50,306 nt of DNA from Mesorhizobium waimense (GTDB taxonomy: Bacteria > Pseudomonadota > Alphaproteobacteria > Rhizobiales > Rhizobiaceae): positions 1 to 50,306 of the forward strand of contig NZ_QZWZ01000043.1 of the NCBI RefSeq assembly GCF_003601975.1, given 5' to 3'. This document shows, piece after piece, positions 1-8,371 of this stretch. The stretch's first letter is position 1, and the number at the start of each line of letters is the position of its first letter. The position numbers and the translations under genes were made by a program. The notes under the pieces were generated by a model that saw only the letters and a list, made by a program, of their open reading frames with translations, searched no databases and was not told the DNA's origin.

Positions 1-107
1 AACCACCAGCGCGCGTCATATTCGCGAAAGCCGGACGCCTTGATCAGCGCGTCGGTTTCGAATTCGAAGCTGTTGGGCCGGGCGTCGCCGACGATTTTTG
101 GGGGCAA
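1..107 (-). CDS. Phosphomannomutase/phosphoglucomutase, N-terminus only (cut by window edge)
   Basis: Reading leftwards from a TTG at 107, the frame gives about 35 residues containing 'NSFEFETDALIKASGFREYD' and then 'ARWWF', running off the window. This matches the conserved N-terminus of rhizobial phosphomannomutase/phosphoglucomutase proteins, which interconvert hexose 6- and 1-phosphates and feed GDP-mannose and UDP/CDP-glucose synthesis. GGAG lies about 10 bases before the TTG. The catalytic serine loop lies outside the window. Its position beside an exopolysaccharide cluster that also has GDP-mannose and CDP-glucose enzymes fits the role. The family call rests on one short motif; the start codon is a guess because no ATG or GTG is available in this frame. 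Confidence 0.6.
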   Translation of the reverse strand, partial: MPPKIVGDARPNSFEFETDALIKASGFREYDARWW

Positions 108-462
108 GACAGCAGAACTCCAGACGGTCCGATTTATCGGGGCCGTTGCTCAGCGAAAATGAAACCTATCTGAATCTTACATTTCGTAAAGCCAGAGCGT
201 GCGAAATCCTTTCGAGGTTCTCAAGCCGGCCGGTCAATTCCGGACGGGCAGGCAGCAGGCGCCAGATGGTCACTCTTCAAACCTGACTTACGCACAACCA
301 GTAGCCAACCAATAACAATCCCTACGTGTATGATCGAAATGATGTCAAGTTTCTGCACAGTTCCGTTGCAGCAGCCACTTGCGATTCGCGACGGTGCCCC
401 TTAGGAAACAGACACATAATAAGCGATAAACGGGGGACTGGCTCTTCGAGCCTGGCGATTCA
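108..462. other. Intergenic stretch, no gene seen
   Basis: The stretch separates the leftward phosphomannomutase start from the rightward DUF6894 gene. Short open frames here lack recognisable domains and ribosome sites. It should carry the divergent promoters, but I see no convincing -35/-10 pair or palindrome. Confidence 0.5.
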
Positions 463-702
463 ATGCCGCTTTTCTATTTCGATATCCACGATGACAATCT
501 CCGCTCCATGGACACCGTCGGCACGGAATACGTTGGTGTCCGGGAGGCTCAGGCCGATGCCATAAGGATGCTGGTGGCCATTGCCCAAGACGAATGGCAC
601 GAGGGGTTTGGGAAGAAGTTGGCCGTCCAGATTTGCGACGAAACTCGTCGTCCGGTGATGGAAGCAAAGATTAACTGCGCCATCACGACCCTTGCCGGCT
701 GA
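463..702 (+). CDS. DUF6894 family small protein
   Basis: A 79-residue protein starting 'MPLFYFDIHDD'. It has the DUF6894 pattern: an opening beta-strand Y-F-x-I-x-D, a D-x-x-G turn ('DTVGTEY'), then a helix with 'REAQADAIRMLVAIAQDE', and a closing strand with a basic D-E-x-x-R-P segment. The family is abundant in Rhizobiales and has no known biochemical role. The ATG is the first in frame; only a weak ribosome site precedes it. It stands alone between the phosphomannomutase and the leftward glycosyltransferase, and nothing links it to polysaccharide synthesis. Confidence 0.75.
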   Translation: MPLFYFDIHDDNLRSMDTVGTEYVGVREAQADAIRMLVAIAQDEWHEGFGKKLAVQICDETRRPVMEAKINCAITTLAG

Positions 703-834
703 GCTACCGCCGCTGATATTCGCCTCATCTCAGCTTCTCGCGCAGCAAAATTGCGTCATCCCCACCTGCGCCTCTGTGGGGACCACGGAAACAGTATCGT
801 AAGTGCTGGCTCACACCAACAGCGCTTGCTCTCC

Positions 835-1953
835 TCAGGCTGCGGTCGCAATTCGAGCAGTTTCGGAAATTTCGTCCACGCTGGCCATCAAATCCAAATA
901 CCGTTGAGCCGACGCAGCCCATTGGTATCGAGCCGTCCTTTCGCGCCCCCGCGCAATCAAGTCGGCTCTGAGCCCAGGCTGGCGGAGCAGCCGCATGAAA
1001 CACTCAAACCAAGCGTTCGCATCGCAGGGCGATGCATAGAGAACCGCATCGCCGCCGATTTCCGGCAGGCTCGCGCGGTCCGACATTACCACTGGACATC
1101 CGAGCGCCATGGCTTCGAGTGGCGGCAAACCGAAACCCTCGACCAATGAGGGGAACGCCAGGCACAGGCTATCGCGGAGAAGTGCCGCGAGTTCAGCGTC
1201 GGTTCTTCTACCGAGCCAGATGACATTTGGGGACGCCCTGGTGCCACTGTTGCTGAAGGCACGAGACGGCGGTGCTCCCACAACGACAACCTGCAGACCG
1301 GCCGAGGCAAGTCGCTCATGCATGCCGACGATCAAGCCAACATTCTTATGCGGGATGGAACTTCCGAAAACGACAATCGTCCTGGGCCCCGCCACCGCCA
1401 GAGTTTGTTGCGAATGGCAAGGCTTCCAGCCAAGCGCATGCTCATGCCCGTTACTGACAACTTCAATCTTTGCCGCCGGGCAAACGCCATAACGCGTGAG
1501 CTCGCCCGCAGAATATTGCGACACCGTCGCAATCTTGAGCGCTGTCCTGCCCAAGGCGGGCACTAGGGTGCGGTAGAGAAGTCGAAATGGGAGTGAATAG
1601 CTTTCGGGGCACACTCGCGTATTGACATCGTGAATGCACAAAATTTGCCTACGCACGGTCAGAGGACCCGTATTGCAGAGACTGAGCAGACCGCCGCGAA
1701 AATAGGCCGGAAGCACTGCCTGCTCCCACGCGTGTCCACCGAAGCTCCCAACGGTCCGGACACGGATTGCTGCCAGATCCAGTGTGTCGGGCGTTCCTGG
1801 CGGAACCAGCAGCTCGACGGCCAGATCCCGCGTCATGGGAGCCTGCCCCACGATCAAGCGATCCAGCGCCAAAATGATCTCGCGCGCATATCGTTGAACG
1901 CCTGTAGCAGGCTGCGCAAGAAAACGGCCGTTGATCGTCCAATGTCGCATCAT
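835..1953 (-). CDS. Glycosyltransferase family 4
   Basis: A 372-residue GT-B glycosyltransferase. The N-terminus 'INGRFLAQPATGVQRYAREI' is the usual start of this GT4 subgroup, with the acceptor-side glycine-rich loop. The C-terminal nucleotide-sugar half has 'SSIPHKNVGLIV' and the EX7E-like motif 'EGFGLPPLEAMALGCPVV' near residue 280, where GT4 enzymes bind the donor diphosphate and hexose. No signal peptide or membrane segment is seen, so it should act on undecaprenyl-linked intermediates at the cytoplasmic face. The open frame continues about 1 kb upstream, but that part is only the antisense of the glycoside hydrolase gene. I chose the ATG at 1953; an ATG at 1995 is possible. Donor and acceptor sugars cannot be inferred. 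Confidence 0.85.
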   Translation of the reverse strand: MMRHWTINGRFLAQPATGVQRYAREIILALDRLIVGQAPMTRDLAVELLVPPGTPDTLDLAAIRVRTVGSFGGHAWEQAVLPAYFRGGLLSLCNTGPLTVRRQILCIHDVNTRVCPESYSLPFRLLYRTLVPALGRTALKIATVSQYSAGELTRYGVCPAAKIEVVSNGHEHALGWKPCHSQQTLAVAGPRTIVVFGSSIPHKNVGLIVGMHERLASAGLQVVVVGAPPSRAFSNSGTRASPNVIWLGRRTDAELAALLRDSLCLAFPSLVEGFGLPPLEAMALGCPVVMSDRASLPEIGGDAVLYASPCDANAWFECFMRLLRQPGLRADLIARGRERTARYQWAASAQRYLDLMASVDEISETARIATAA

Positions 1954-2283
1954 CACGAACCACGTTGTGCGCAATGGTCGCGGCGCCAGCGCCATGTCGC
2001 AGTTTCCGCGACTTTGGATGACGATAATGGCCCGGTCATCCTGACCTTGCGACGTAACTGGCAGCCCTGCCCGGAAGGCCCCCTTGCTGCTCTCATCCGA
2101 ATGGCGTGGCCGAACTCCGACAGCTACGCCCAATGTGTGGGGTTCCACCGGGCGCGGCAATGGTAGAATGCGTCCGGCACCGCGGTAGGTCCCCAATTGG
2201 CTCGCTCGGATGGATGCGTGGCAGAGCTGGCAAATGGAGTGAAGCCGTATGATACCTGGCGAAAGACGGGCAAGTTTTCGCTG

Positions 2284-3837
2284 ATGCTGCGGTCGACCGT
2301 GCCATCGCGATTGAGAGCCGTTGGCTGGGCCGCGGTGGCGACGAGACGCCTCTGGATGTGCCTGGCATGCCTGCTGTGCCTGACCGGTCCATCCGCAGCG
2401 GATTTGCTCTGGGGTGTAAATGGTCACCCCTTCAACGCCTATCCCGGCATATCCATCGAACAGCAAATCGACTACATCCACGATCTCGGCATGAAGTCTT
2501 ATCGCGTCAACATCTCCAGTGTCGACAGCGCCTCCAAACTTGCCGAACTGATCAAGGCGGGCAAGGCACGCGGTGTCCAGATCCTGCCGGTGATTACGCC
2601 CGAACTGGACCTCGACCATGGGACTGTCGATGAACTCTATGCGCAAGCCTATCGTCTTGCATCGACGCTTGTATCCCGTTTCAGGGACGACATCCGCGTT
2701 TGGGAACTTGGCAATGAGATGGAGAACTATGCCATCCTGCTGCCGTGCGAGATCCAGGACGACGGAGCACAATACAACTGCTCCTGGGGACCGGCCGGCG
2801 GCATAGAGACATCCGACTATTTCAGCCCGCGCTGGGCGAAGGTGAGCGCAGTGCTGCGAGGTCTGTCGGATGCGACCATCGCAGTTGATCCGACCATAAG
2901 GAAAGCCATGGGAACGGCGGGCTGGGGTCATCGCGCCGCGTTCACCCGCATGCAGCGGGACGGTGTCAGATGGGATATTTCAGTCTGGCATCTTTATGAG
3001 GGTGACCCAGAGGAGGCATTCAAATTCCTTGCGACGTTTGGCAAACCCATCTGGCTGACCGAGTTTAACTACAGCGGCGGCAGCCAAAAAGGGGAAAAGC
3101 AGCAGGCCGAAGGTTTGCTCCAGACCATGATGCTCCTGCGCAAATATCAATCTCCCTACGGAGTGCAGGCTGCCTTTATCTACGAACTCCTCGACGAGCC
3201 CTACTGGGCGCCAAGTTATGAAGCCTTCATGGGTCTCGTCCGCCTGAAAAAGCGCGACGACGGGCTCTGGGCCCCAAGTGGGCAAAAGCCGGCATACGAC
3301 GCCGTAAAGAAAGTCATTGCGGACGGCAATGCAGATTCCGTTTCGCCGACAGTTTCGACGACGAGCCCGCCGCTTCCGGACCAGACGTCGGCGCCCTCCC
3401 TTGCCGCCGCCGACACAGGTCGCCCCTGTTCGCTTGATGCGTTTGATAAGTCGGTCTTCAACCACGCCAACCAGATTGCATATGCATATTGTCTGATCCT
3501 GCATCGCTTGCCGTCACCGATCGAGCAGTGGAACTCGGTCGTCGCGATGAAGAAGGATCCATCCATCGTTCCGACACTGATGCAGATTTTGCACTCGGTC
3601 GAATTCAGGACTGACAATCTGCCGGCTGAGCCTGAAAATGTGGAATACGTGACCATTCTCTATCGGCTCCTGCTGGGACGAGATCCAGATAACAACGGGC
3701 TTTCCGTCTATGTCTCGAGACTGAACAGTGGGGAGACGAGTGGCGAACAGATCATGGCGGAACTGATCCACTCGTATGAGTTTCGCTCCAGACACACCAT
3801 GCTGTTTTCCAGCGATCCTCAGCAGGCAGTTCAATGA
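2284..3837 (+). CDS. Secreted glycoside hydrolase-like protein with C-terminal DUF4214 domain
   Basis: A protein of 517 residues from the ATG at 2284. An N-terminal signal peptide ends near 'LLCLTGPSAADLLWG'. A TIM-barrel hydrolase domain follows: 'VWELGNEMEN' holds the probable acid/base Glu (about residue 145) and 'PIWLTEFNYSGG' the probable nucleophile Glu (about residue 260), the arrangement of clan GH-A enzymes. After a Pro/Thr/Ser-rich linker (about residues 350-385) a DUF4214-type domain appears ('YVTILYRLLLGRDPDNNGL', about residues 450-495), a module found in exported proteins and polysaccharide-linked enzymes. A TTG at 2197 would add 29 residues without a signal-like start. Its stop overlaps the flippase remnant. 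A plausible job is trimming or length control of the cluster's polymer in the periplasm or outside; the substrate is unknown. Confidence 0.8.
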   Translation: MLRSTVPSRLRAVGWAAVATRRLWMCLACLLCLTGPSAADLLWGVNGHPFNAYPGISIEQQIDYIHDLGMKSYRVNISSVDSASKLAELIKAGKARGVQILPVITPELDLDHGTVDELYAQAYRLASTLVSRFRDDIRVWELGNEMENYAILLPCEIQDDGAQYNCSWGPAGGIETSDYFSPRWAKVSAVLRGLSDATIAVDPTIRKAMGTAGWGHRAAFTRMQRDGVRWDISVWHLYEGDPEEAFKFLATFGKPIWLTEFNYSGGSQKGEKQQAEGLLQTMMLLRKYQSPYGVQAAFIYELLDEPYWAPSYEAFMGLVRLKKRDDGLWAPSGQKPAYDAVKKVIADGNADSVSPTVSTTSPPLPDQTSAPSLAAADTGRPCSLDAFDKSVFNHANQIAYAYCLILHRLPSPIEQWNSVVAMKKDPSIVPTLMQILHSVEFRTDNLPAEPENVEYVTILYRLLLGRDPDNNGLSVYVSRLNSGETSGEQIMAELIHSYEFRSRHTMLFSSDPQQAVQ

Positions 3838-4034
3838 ACGTCTTCGGCAAACAAATAGTCAGTGGTGCTTTTTGGGCAGCTGCCGAGACGTGGGTCCGGC
3901 AGGTCGCCATGTTCGGCGCGTTTGTGGCGCTGGCTCGCCAACCCCAGAAATTGGGATCCGGGGCATTGCGGCTCGCAGCGCTGGCGACTGGGCGCATACT
4001 CCGTTTGGCCGTCGACGGCAAAAGAGAGCGATAA
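3834..4034 (+). pseudogene. Truncated N-terminal remnant of a Wzx-type flippase
   Basis: The 66-residue frame begins 'MNVFGKQIVSGAFWAAAETW', which parallels the start of the next gene ('MKATGREIINGAAWVAVETW') and continues 'FVALARQ' against 'FVILARH'. After about 35 residues the likeness weakens to 'GALRLAALA' against 'AFGLAALA', then it degenerates and stops at the ATG of the intact flippase. The ATG overlaps the hydrolase stop and the TAA overlaps the next ATG, so translation could pass through it. I read it as the leftover of a tandem duplication or of a recombined flippase start. A real short membrane peptide cannot be excluded. Confidence 0.6.
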
Positions 4035-5485
4035 TGAAGGCGACCGGCAGAGAGATTATCAACGGGGCAGCTTGGGTCGCAGTCGAGACCTGGGGCCGCC
4101 ATTTGGCGTTGTTTGCCGTCTTTGTCATTCTCGCCCGCCACCTGAGCCCGGAGGCATTTGGTCTGGCAGCGCTCGCCATGGTCATGCCGACCATTGTCGC
4201 CGTTCCGGTGACGCGCGGAATCCCCGAAGCACTCATCCAGCGTCCGAATATCGAGTCCATTCATTTCGACTCAGCCTTTTGGCTCCTTGCCGTCTCCGGC
4301 TCGGTGCTCAGTGTGCTCGTGTGGGCCTTTGCCGGTGTAGTCGCCGCGGCATTCGGCGAACCCGTTCTGAAGGACCTCGTCCGCTGGACCAGCGTCGTCA
4401 TTGTGCTCCAGGCCCTTGCGGCGGTGCCAGCGGCGATCCTCAAGCGCCAGCTTCATTTTCGACTGTTCGCTCTGCGAACGCTCGCCGGAACAGTCGTCGG
4501 CGGAACGATCGGAATCAGCATGGCAATCGCCGGCCACGGCATGTGGAGCCTGGTGTGGATGCAGGTCGCCAAGGCGGCTGTGGAAACCGCCGTTATTCTA
4601 CTCGCAAGCGCATGGCGGCCGCGTCTCAGATATTCCCACGCGCGCTGTCGCGAGCTGTTCGGCTTCGCAGGTCCTCTCATCGGCCAATCCCTGTGGACTT
4701 TCGTCAATGAGGAAATGCCGAAGGTCATACTCGGCAGCTTCCTCGGACCCTATGCGGTAGGTGTGTACGCCCTGGCCCGCCGGCCGCTGGACCTTTTGAC
4801 TGAGGCATTTCTGGGTCCGCTTACGGCGGTGACGATGCCAGCGGTCGCTCGAGTGCAGAGCGAGCCGGCGAAGATCGATGCTTTCTTCAACTCAAGCATA
4901 CGCGTGGCAGCGATTGCTGGCTTCCCGGCATTTCTGGGGTTTGCCGCGATCGCTCCCGTCGCAGTCCCTTTCATCTTCGGCCCGCAATGGGTGAGCGGTG
5001 TCGTCGCCGTTCAAATCCTGATGCTCCTTGGTCTGCAACGCACGATCGACAGCATCTGTGCACTCACCCTCCTCGCGCTCGGTCATTCCGGCCTGATCCT
5101 CAAGCTAAACATATCCTACACCGTCCTGGCCGTGATCCTCCTCACCGCTGCCGTGCAGGTCGACCTCGAGACAACGATGGCAGCTCTTCTGGCCTGCAAC
5201 GTCCTGCTCCTGCCGGTCTTTCTCTTCCTCGTTCACCACATCGCCCATATCGACGTACTGAAGCCGCTCACAATACTCCCGCGGCTGGCGGTGGCGGGCC
5301 TGCTCATGTTCGCCGTTGTCACCGCTTGGCTGGTCGTGGCACCGGAATCCACGCCGCAAGGTTTCCTCATCGCAGGCGGGATCATCGTCGGCGCCGCCGT
5401 GTATGTCGCCGCAGTCATCGTGCTTGTGCGTCCCGACCTTCTCAACGCACGCGACATGCTTCTCAGGCTGCGTCGGCCTGCATGA
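4034..5485 (+). CDS. Polysaccharide flippase, Wzx/MOP family
   Basis: A 483-residue integral membrane protein made of about 12 hydrophobic helices, with the N-terminal 'NGAAWVAVETWGRHLALFAV' and 'ILARHLSPEAFGLAALAMVM' typical of lipopolysaccharide/exopolysaccharide translocases of the MOP superfamily. These proteins flip undecaprenyl-diphosphate-linked repeat units from the cytoplasmic to the periplasmic face of the inner membrane. The middle has 'EEMPKVILGSFLGPYAVGVY', a family hallmark. Its ATG overlaps the stop of the preceding remnant and it is followed after 13 bases by the frameshifted GT4 gene, so the group looks like one operon from the hydrolase onwards. Together with the polymerase at 33890-35353 it defines a Wzx/Wzy pathway. 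Confidence 0.9.
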   Translation: MKATGREIINGAAWVAVETWGRHLALFAVFVILARHLSPEAFGLAALAMVMPTIVAVPVTRGIPEALIQRPNIESIHFDSAFWLLAVSGSVLSVLVWAFAGVVAAAFGEPVLKDLVRWTSVVIVLQALAAVPAAILKRQLHFRLFALRTLAGTVVGGTIGISMAIAGHGMWSLVWMQVAKAAVETAVILLASAWRPRLRYSHARCRELFGFAGPLIGQSLWTFVNEEMPKVILGSFLGPYAVGVYALARRPLDLLTEAFLGPLTAVTMPAVARVQSEPAKIDAFFNSSIRVAAIAGFPAFLGFAAIAPVAVPFIFGPQWVSGVVAVQILMLLGLQRTIDSICALTLLALGHSGLILKLNISYTVLAVILLTAAVQVDLETTMAALLACNVLLLPVFLFLVHHIAHIDVLKPLTILPRLAVAGLLMFAVVTAWLVVAPESTPQGFLIAGGIIVGAAVYVAAVIVLVRPDLLNARDMLLRLRRPA

Positions 5486-5498
5486 AGGTACCCAACTC

Positions 5499-6798
5499 AT
5501 GAAGGTCGCTTTTATCTCACAACACTTCGACATGGTCCTTCCGCCCGACCAGAACTCGGTCGGCATCTGGACATATGAAGTGTCACGCCGTCTGGCCTGC
5601 GGACTGCGAGACGACCGTGATCGCGCGTCGCCCGCGCGGAAGCCCCAAGCGGCTCGAGATCGATGGCGTGCGGATCGAACTCCTCACCTGCGCGCCGGCG
5701 CGTGTGTGGGGGAGAGCGTCCCGCATGTGGAGCCGCGCCTGGCCAGGCGCTCCGCTCTTTGCGCAAAGCTTCTATGCGTTCGACTTCCTCGCTCAGGCGC
5801 TGCGAAAGCTCCGCCGCCTGGCGCCTGACGTCGTTCATCTCCAGAACTTTCCGCATTATGCGCCGGCTATTCGGCGTGCCGTCCCCGACGCGGCGATCCT
5901 GCTGCACATGCACTGCGACTGGCTGGCGCAACTCGATCCTGATGTCATGGCGCGCGACGTCGCCGCATCGGATCTCGTGGCCGGCTGTTCGCAACATGTC
6001 GTTGCGACTGCGCGCGAACGCTTCGGAAGCACGCGGATGCCTTTTGCGGTCCTGCCGAACGGTGCGCCAGTGGATCGGCTTGGTGTTGCGGCGCGGCGCA
6101 TGCCGGCAAAAGTGCTGTTCGACGGCCGTGCCTCTCCGGAGAAGGGGTGTTCATACCCTTCTCGAGGCCTGGCCGGAAGTTGTCGCCGCTCACCCTGAGG
6201 CCCGACTTGAGATCGTTGGTCCGTCCGCGGCACTGCCGCTGGACCTCCTGATCGACCTGAGCCGGGATCCGGAGGTCTTGGGTCTTTCACGGTTCTATCC
6301 AGGGGGAAGCGCTTTCAGGGGTTCTTACGAGATGGCTCTGCGCGAAATGATCCCGCCGCGGCTCGCCCACACGGTCACCTTCACCGGCATGGAACCCTAT
6401 GAAAAGGTCATCGAGCGCTGTGCCGGGGCCTCGCTCCTCGTCAATCCGTCACTTAGCGAATCCTTCGGCATGAGAGCCTGGTGGAGGCACTTGCGACCGG
6501 GACGCCTGTCGTCGCCACGCGTGTAGGTGGCATGCCGGGGATTGTGGAGGCGACCGGTGGCGGCTTGCTTGTCGAAAAGAATGATCCGGCCGCACTTTCG
6601 GACGCGATCACCCGCCTTGTCGCCAACCCCGAGTCGAGCAATGAAATCGGCCGACGGGGCGCCCAGCGGGTCGCGGAGCTCTATTCGTGGGAACGCGTCG
6701 CCAGCATCACCCGTGACCTCCACGAACAGGCCCTGTCGGCACGGCGATCACGATCGGCCGTGGCCGTTTCACAGCCCGATTCCATCCGCGGCGGCTAG
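5499..6798 (+). pseudogene. Glycosyltransferase family 4 gene with three frameshifts
   Basis: The gene starts at the ATG at 5499 ('MKVAFISQHFDMVLPPDQNS', GAAGG upstream) and can be read to 6798 only by changing frame three times: near 5600 (after 'VSRRLA', resuming at 'DCETTVIARRPRG'), near 6146 (an extra G in a run of four, between 'GRASPEKG' and 'VHTLLEAWPEV') and near 6475 (after 'VNPSLSESFGM', resuming at 'VEALATGTPVV'). All GT4 landmarks remain, including the EX7E region, so decay is recent or the indels are sequence errors. The intact gene at 17398-18711 is a clear paralog across its length. If truly broken, the cluster lost one transferase step or relies on the paralog. Confidence 0.8.
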
Positions 6799-6818
6799 CG
6801 CAAGCTCGGATCGGTCAG

Positions 6819-7433
6819 CTAGGGCTTGCGATAAAATGTATAGGTGTGCCGAATGCTCGTGTCAGTCGGATGCTCGCTTGTCCCGAGCGGCGGAAACCGT
6901 GTGCGCGTCAAGGCTGCAAGCACGGGGCTTTCGGAGGGTGGGTAGGGACGCAGATCGTCCGTATCGTTCCAACCGAGGATGAACCAGCCGCCGGGACGGA
7001 GACAATGCACGCAAGCGCTGAAAGAGGGTTCCGCCTCCTCGCTCGTTTCGATCGCGGTCTTCATGAAGACGCCATTGCACACGATCGCATCGAAGTAGTC
7101 GGGAGGTGCATGCTGTGCGAGGTTCTTCAAGGCATCGACAACATGTCGCGCCGCCCCGTAGCGGCGCTTGCCCGGATCGATTTCGAGCGTCCAGTATTCC
7201 TTGGATCGGAACCGGGACTCATAAGGCTTGGTATACCACTCACAGCCGACGAACAGGATGCGCTTCACCGCTGGATCGTCGCGCAACTGCGTGAAGATGA
7301 CCGCTTCCAGGAGCTTGCGGTCATCGGTCAGATGAAATGTGCTGACATGGCGCGCCAGCCCGGGCGCACGCGCCCGGAGGAAGTCGCGCACCGCGTTTCT
7401 TGTCCGTTTGATCACGCTCGCAGTGCCTTGCAT
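6819..7433 (-). CDS. Class I SAM-dependent methyltransferase-like protein
   Basis: A 204-residue protein from an ATG at 7433, preceded by AAGGA at good distance; a TTG at 7454 is less likely. The Rossmann-like core shows 'KRILFVGCEWYTKPY' in the place of SAM motif I, 'YWTLEIDP' with the acidic ribose-binding residue, 'FDAIVCNGVFM' and 'LRPGGWFILGWND' as motifs III-IV. Motif I lacks the usual G-x-G-x-G, so SAM binding is likely but not certain. It lies 30 bases downstream of the FkbM gene and is probably cotranscribed with it. A role in O-methylating a sugar of the polymer is a reasonable guess. Confidence 0.7.
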   Translation of the reverse strand: MQGTASVIKRTRNAVRDFLRARAPGLARHVSTFHLTDDRKLLEAVIFTQLRDDPAVKRILFVGCEWYTKPYESRFRSKEYWTLEIDPGKRRYGAARHVVDALKNLAQHAPPDYFDAIVCNGVFMKTAIETSEEAEPSFSACVHCLRPGGWFILGWNDTDDLRPYPPSESPVLAALTRTRFPPLGTSEHPTDTSIRHTYTFYRKP

Positions 7434-7463
7434 GAGATTCCTTCCGTGGCGCAAATCTAGTTC

Positions 7464-8216
7464 TTAAGCGCCCACCGGCTGCGCCAAGACGTGCTCGACC
7501 CGCCATTCCCCATCGCCATAGGAGGCTGGCAGCGGTTTCAATGCGTAGCCTGCAGCAGTCAGGAGTTCCGCGATCTTTCGGGCCTTGCGGTCGAGCCCCT
7601 CGCGCGTTGCATCGTCGACCTCATAAATCACCTTCGGACGGTGCCTCCGCAGCGTTTCCGTCATACCGCCCAGCACGTCGATTTCGGCGCCTTCCACGTC
7701 GATCTTGACCAGCGAGGGCGGCCTGAGGCCCCGGTGGGCGATGGCATCGTCGATAGCGACTATGCTGACTTCCAGGCGGCCACTCATGTCCGGCGGTGCT
7801 CCCGCCGAGGCAAGCGCGGCGCCGCCGATGTGATGGGCGAGCAGAAGCTGGCCACGGCCGGTTTTCGCGCCCGCGGCTTCGGCGAACACCCGTATCGTGT
7901 CGAACCCACTGAGCCGCGCACTTTCTGCGACAGCGGCGGCGTTGCGTGGGACAGGTTCGAACGCATAGACTTGACCGCGCGGCCCGACGCGGCGCGCGGC
8001 GATGAGGCAGAAGAAACCGATATTCGCGCCGATGTCGAAAAAGGCGTCCCCAGGCGCCAGGTTTGCCGCGATCGCCTGTTGGATGGGCGGCTCGTAGGTG
8101 CCGCGAACAAAGTTCGGGTCGGCGCTCTTCGCCACGAGCTTGAGACCGGCAGCCTCTCCCTTGGCTATGACGCGCGCGCCACCGAACACGCCGAGGAACT
8201 TTGCCGTCAATCTCAC
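7464..8216 (-). CDS. FkbM family methyltransferase
   Basis: A 250-residue protein starting at a GTG with GGGGA seven bases upstream. It carries the FkbM-family motifs: 'GDAFFDIGANIGFFCLIAA' (SAM motif I), 'VYAFEPVPRN' (acidic motif II), and 'SLVKIDVEGAEIDVLGGM', the K-I-D-V-E-G-x-E signature of the family. FkbM proteins O-methylate small molecules and sugars; in polysaccharide clusters they are usually assigned to O-methylation of a glycan residue. It stands first of a two-gene leftward unit with the methyltransferase at 6819-7433 and downstream of the calcium-repeat lipoprotein gene. Confidence 0.9.
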   Translation of the reverse strand: MRLTAKFLGVFGGARVIAKGEAAGLKLVAKSADPNFVRGTYEPPIQQAIAANLAPGDAFFDIGANIGFFCLIAARRVGPRGQVYAFEPVPRNAAAVAESARLSGFDTIRVFAEAAGAKTGRGQLLLAHHIGGAALASAGAPPDMSGRLEVSIVAIDDAIAHRGLRPPSLVKIDVEGAEIDVLGGMTETLRRHRPKVIYEVDDATREGLDRKARKIAELLTAAGYALKPLPASYGDGEWRVEHVLAQPVGA

Positions 8217-8371
8217 GCGCTCGTCCCCATTCTGCGACGCCTCGGGACGCGGGCCAGCCCGTGCCGCTCGCCGCGAAGGTGACAGATTGTGCGCCCGGGA
8301 TCGACCCCGACAACGGTTGGCCGCCTCCTACTTCCTCCGGCTGATCGCTACTCCGATTGTGGGACCAGATC

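Noticed and set aside
1954..2931. The long N-terminal extension of the glycosyltransferase frame at 835
   Set aside because: It is the antisense of the glycoside hydrolase gene, has no GT motifs, and the natural GT4 start lies at 1953.
5590..6480. Programmed ribosomal frameshifting as an explanation for the glycosyltransferase
   Set aside because: Three separate shifts without slippery sequences of the known kind make decay or sequence error more likely.
6397..6723. Minus-strand open frame within the frameshifted glycosyltransferase
   Set aside because: The plus strand carries clear GT4 motifs here; the minus frame has none.
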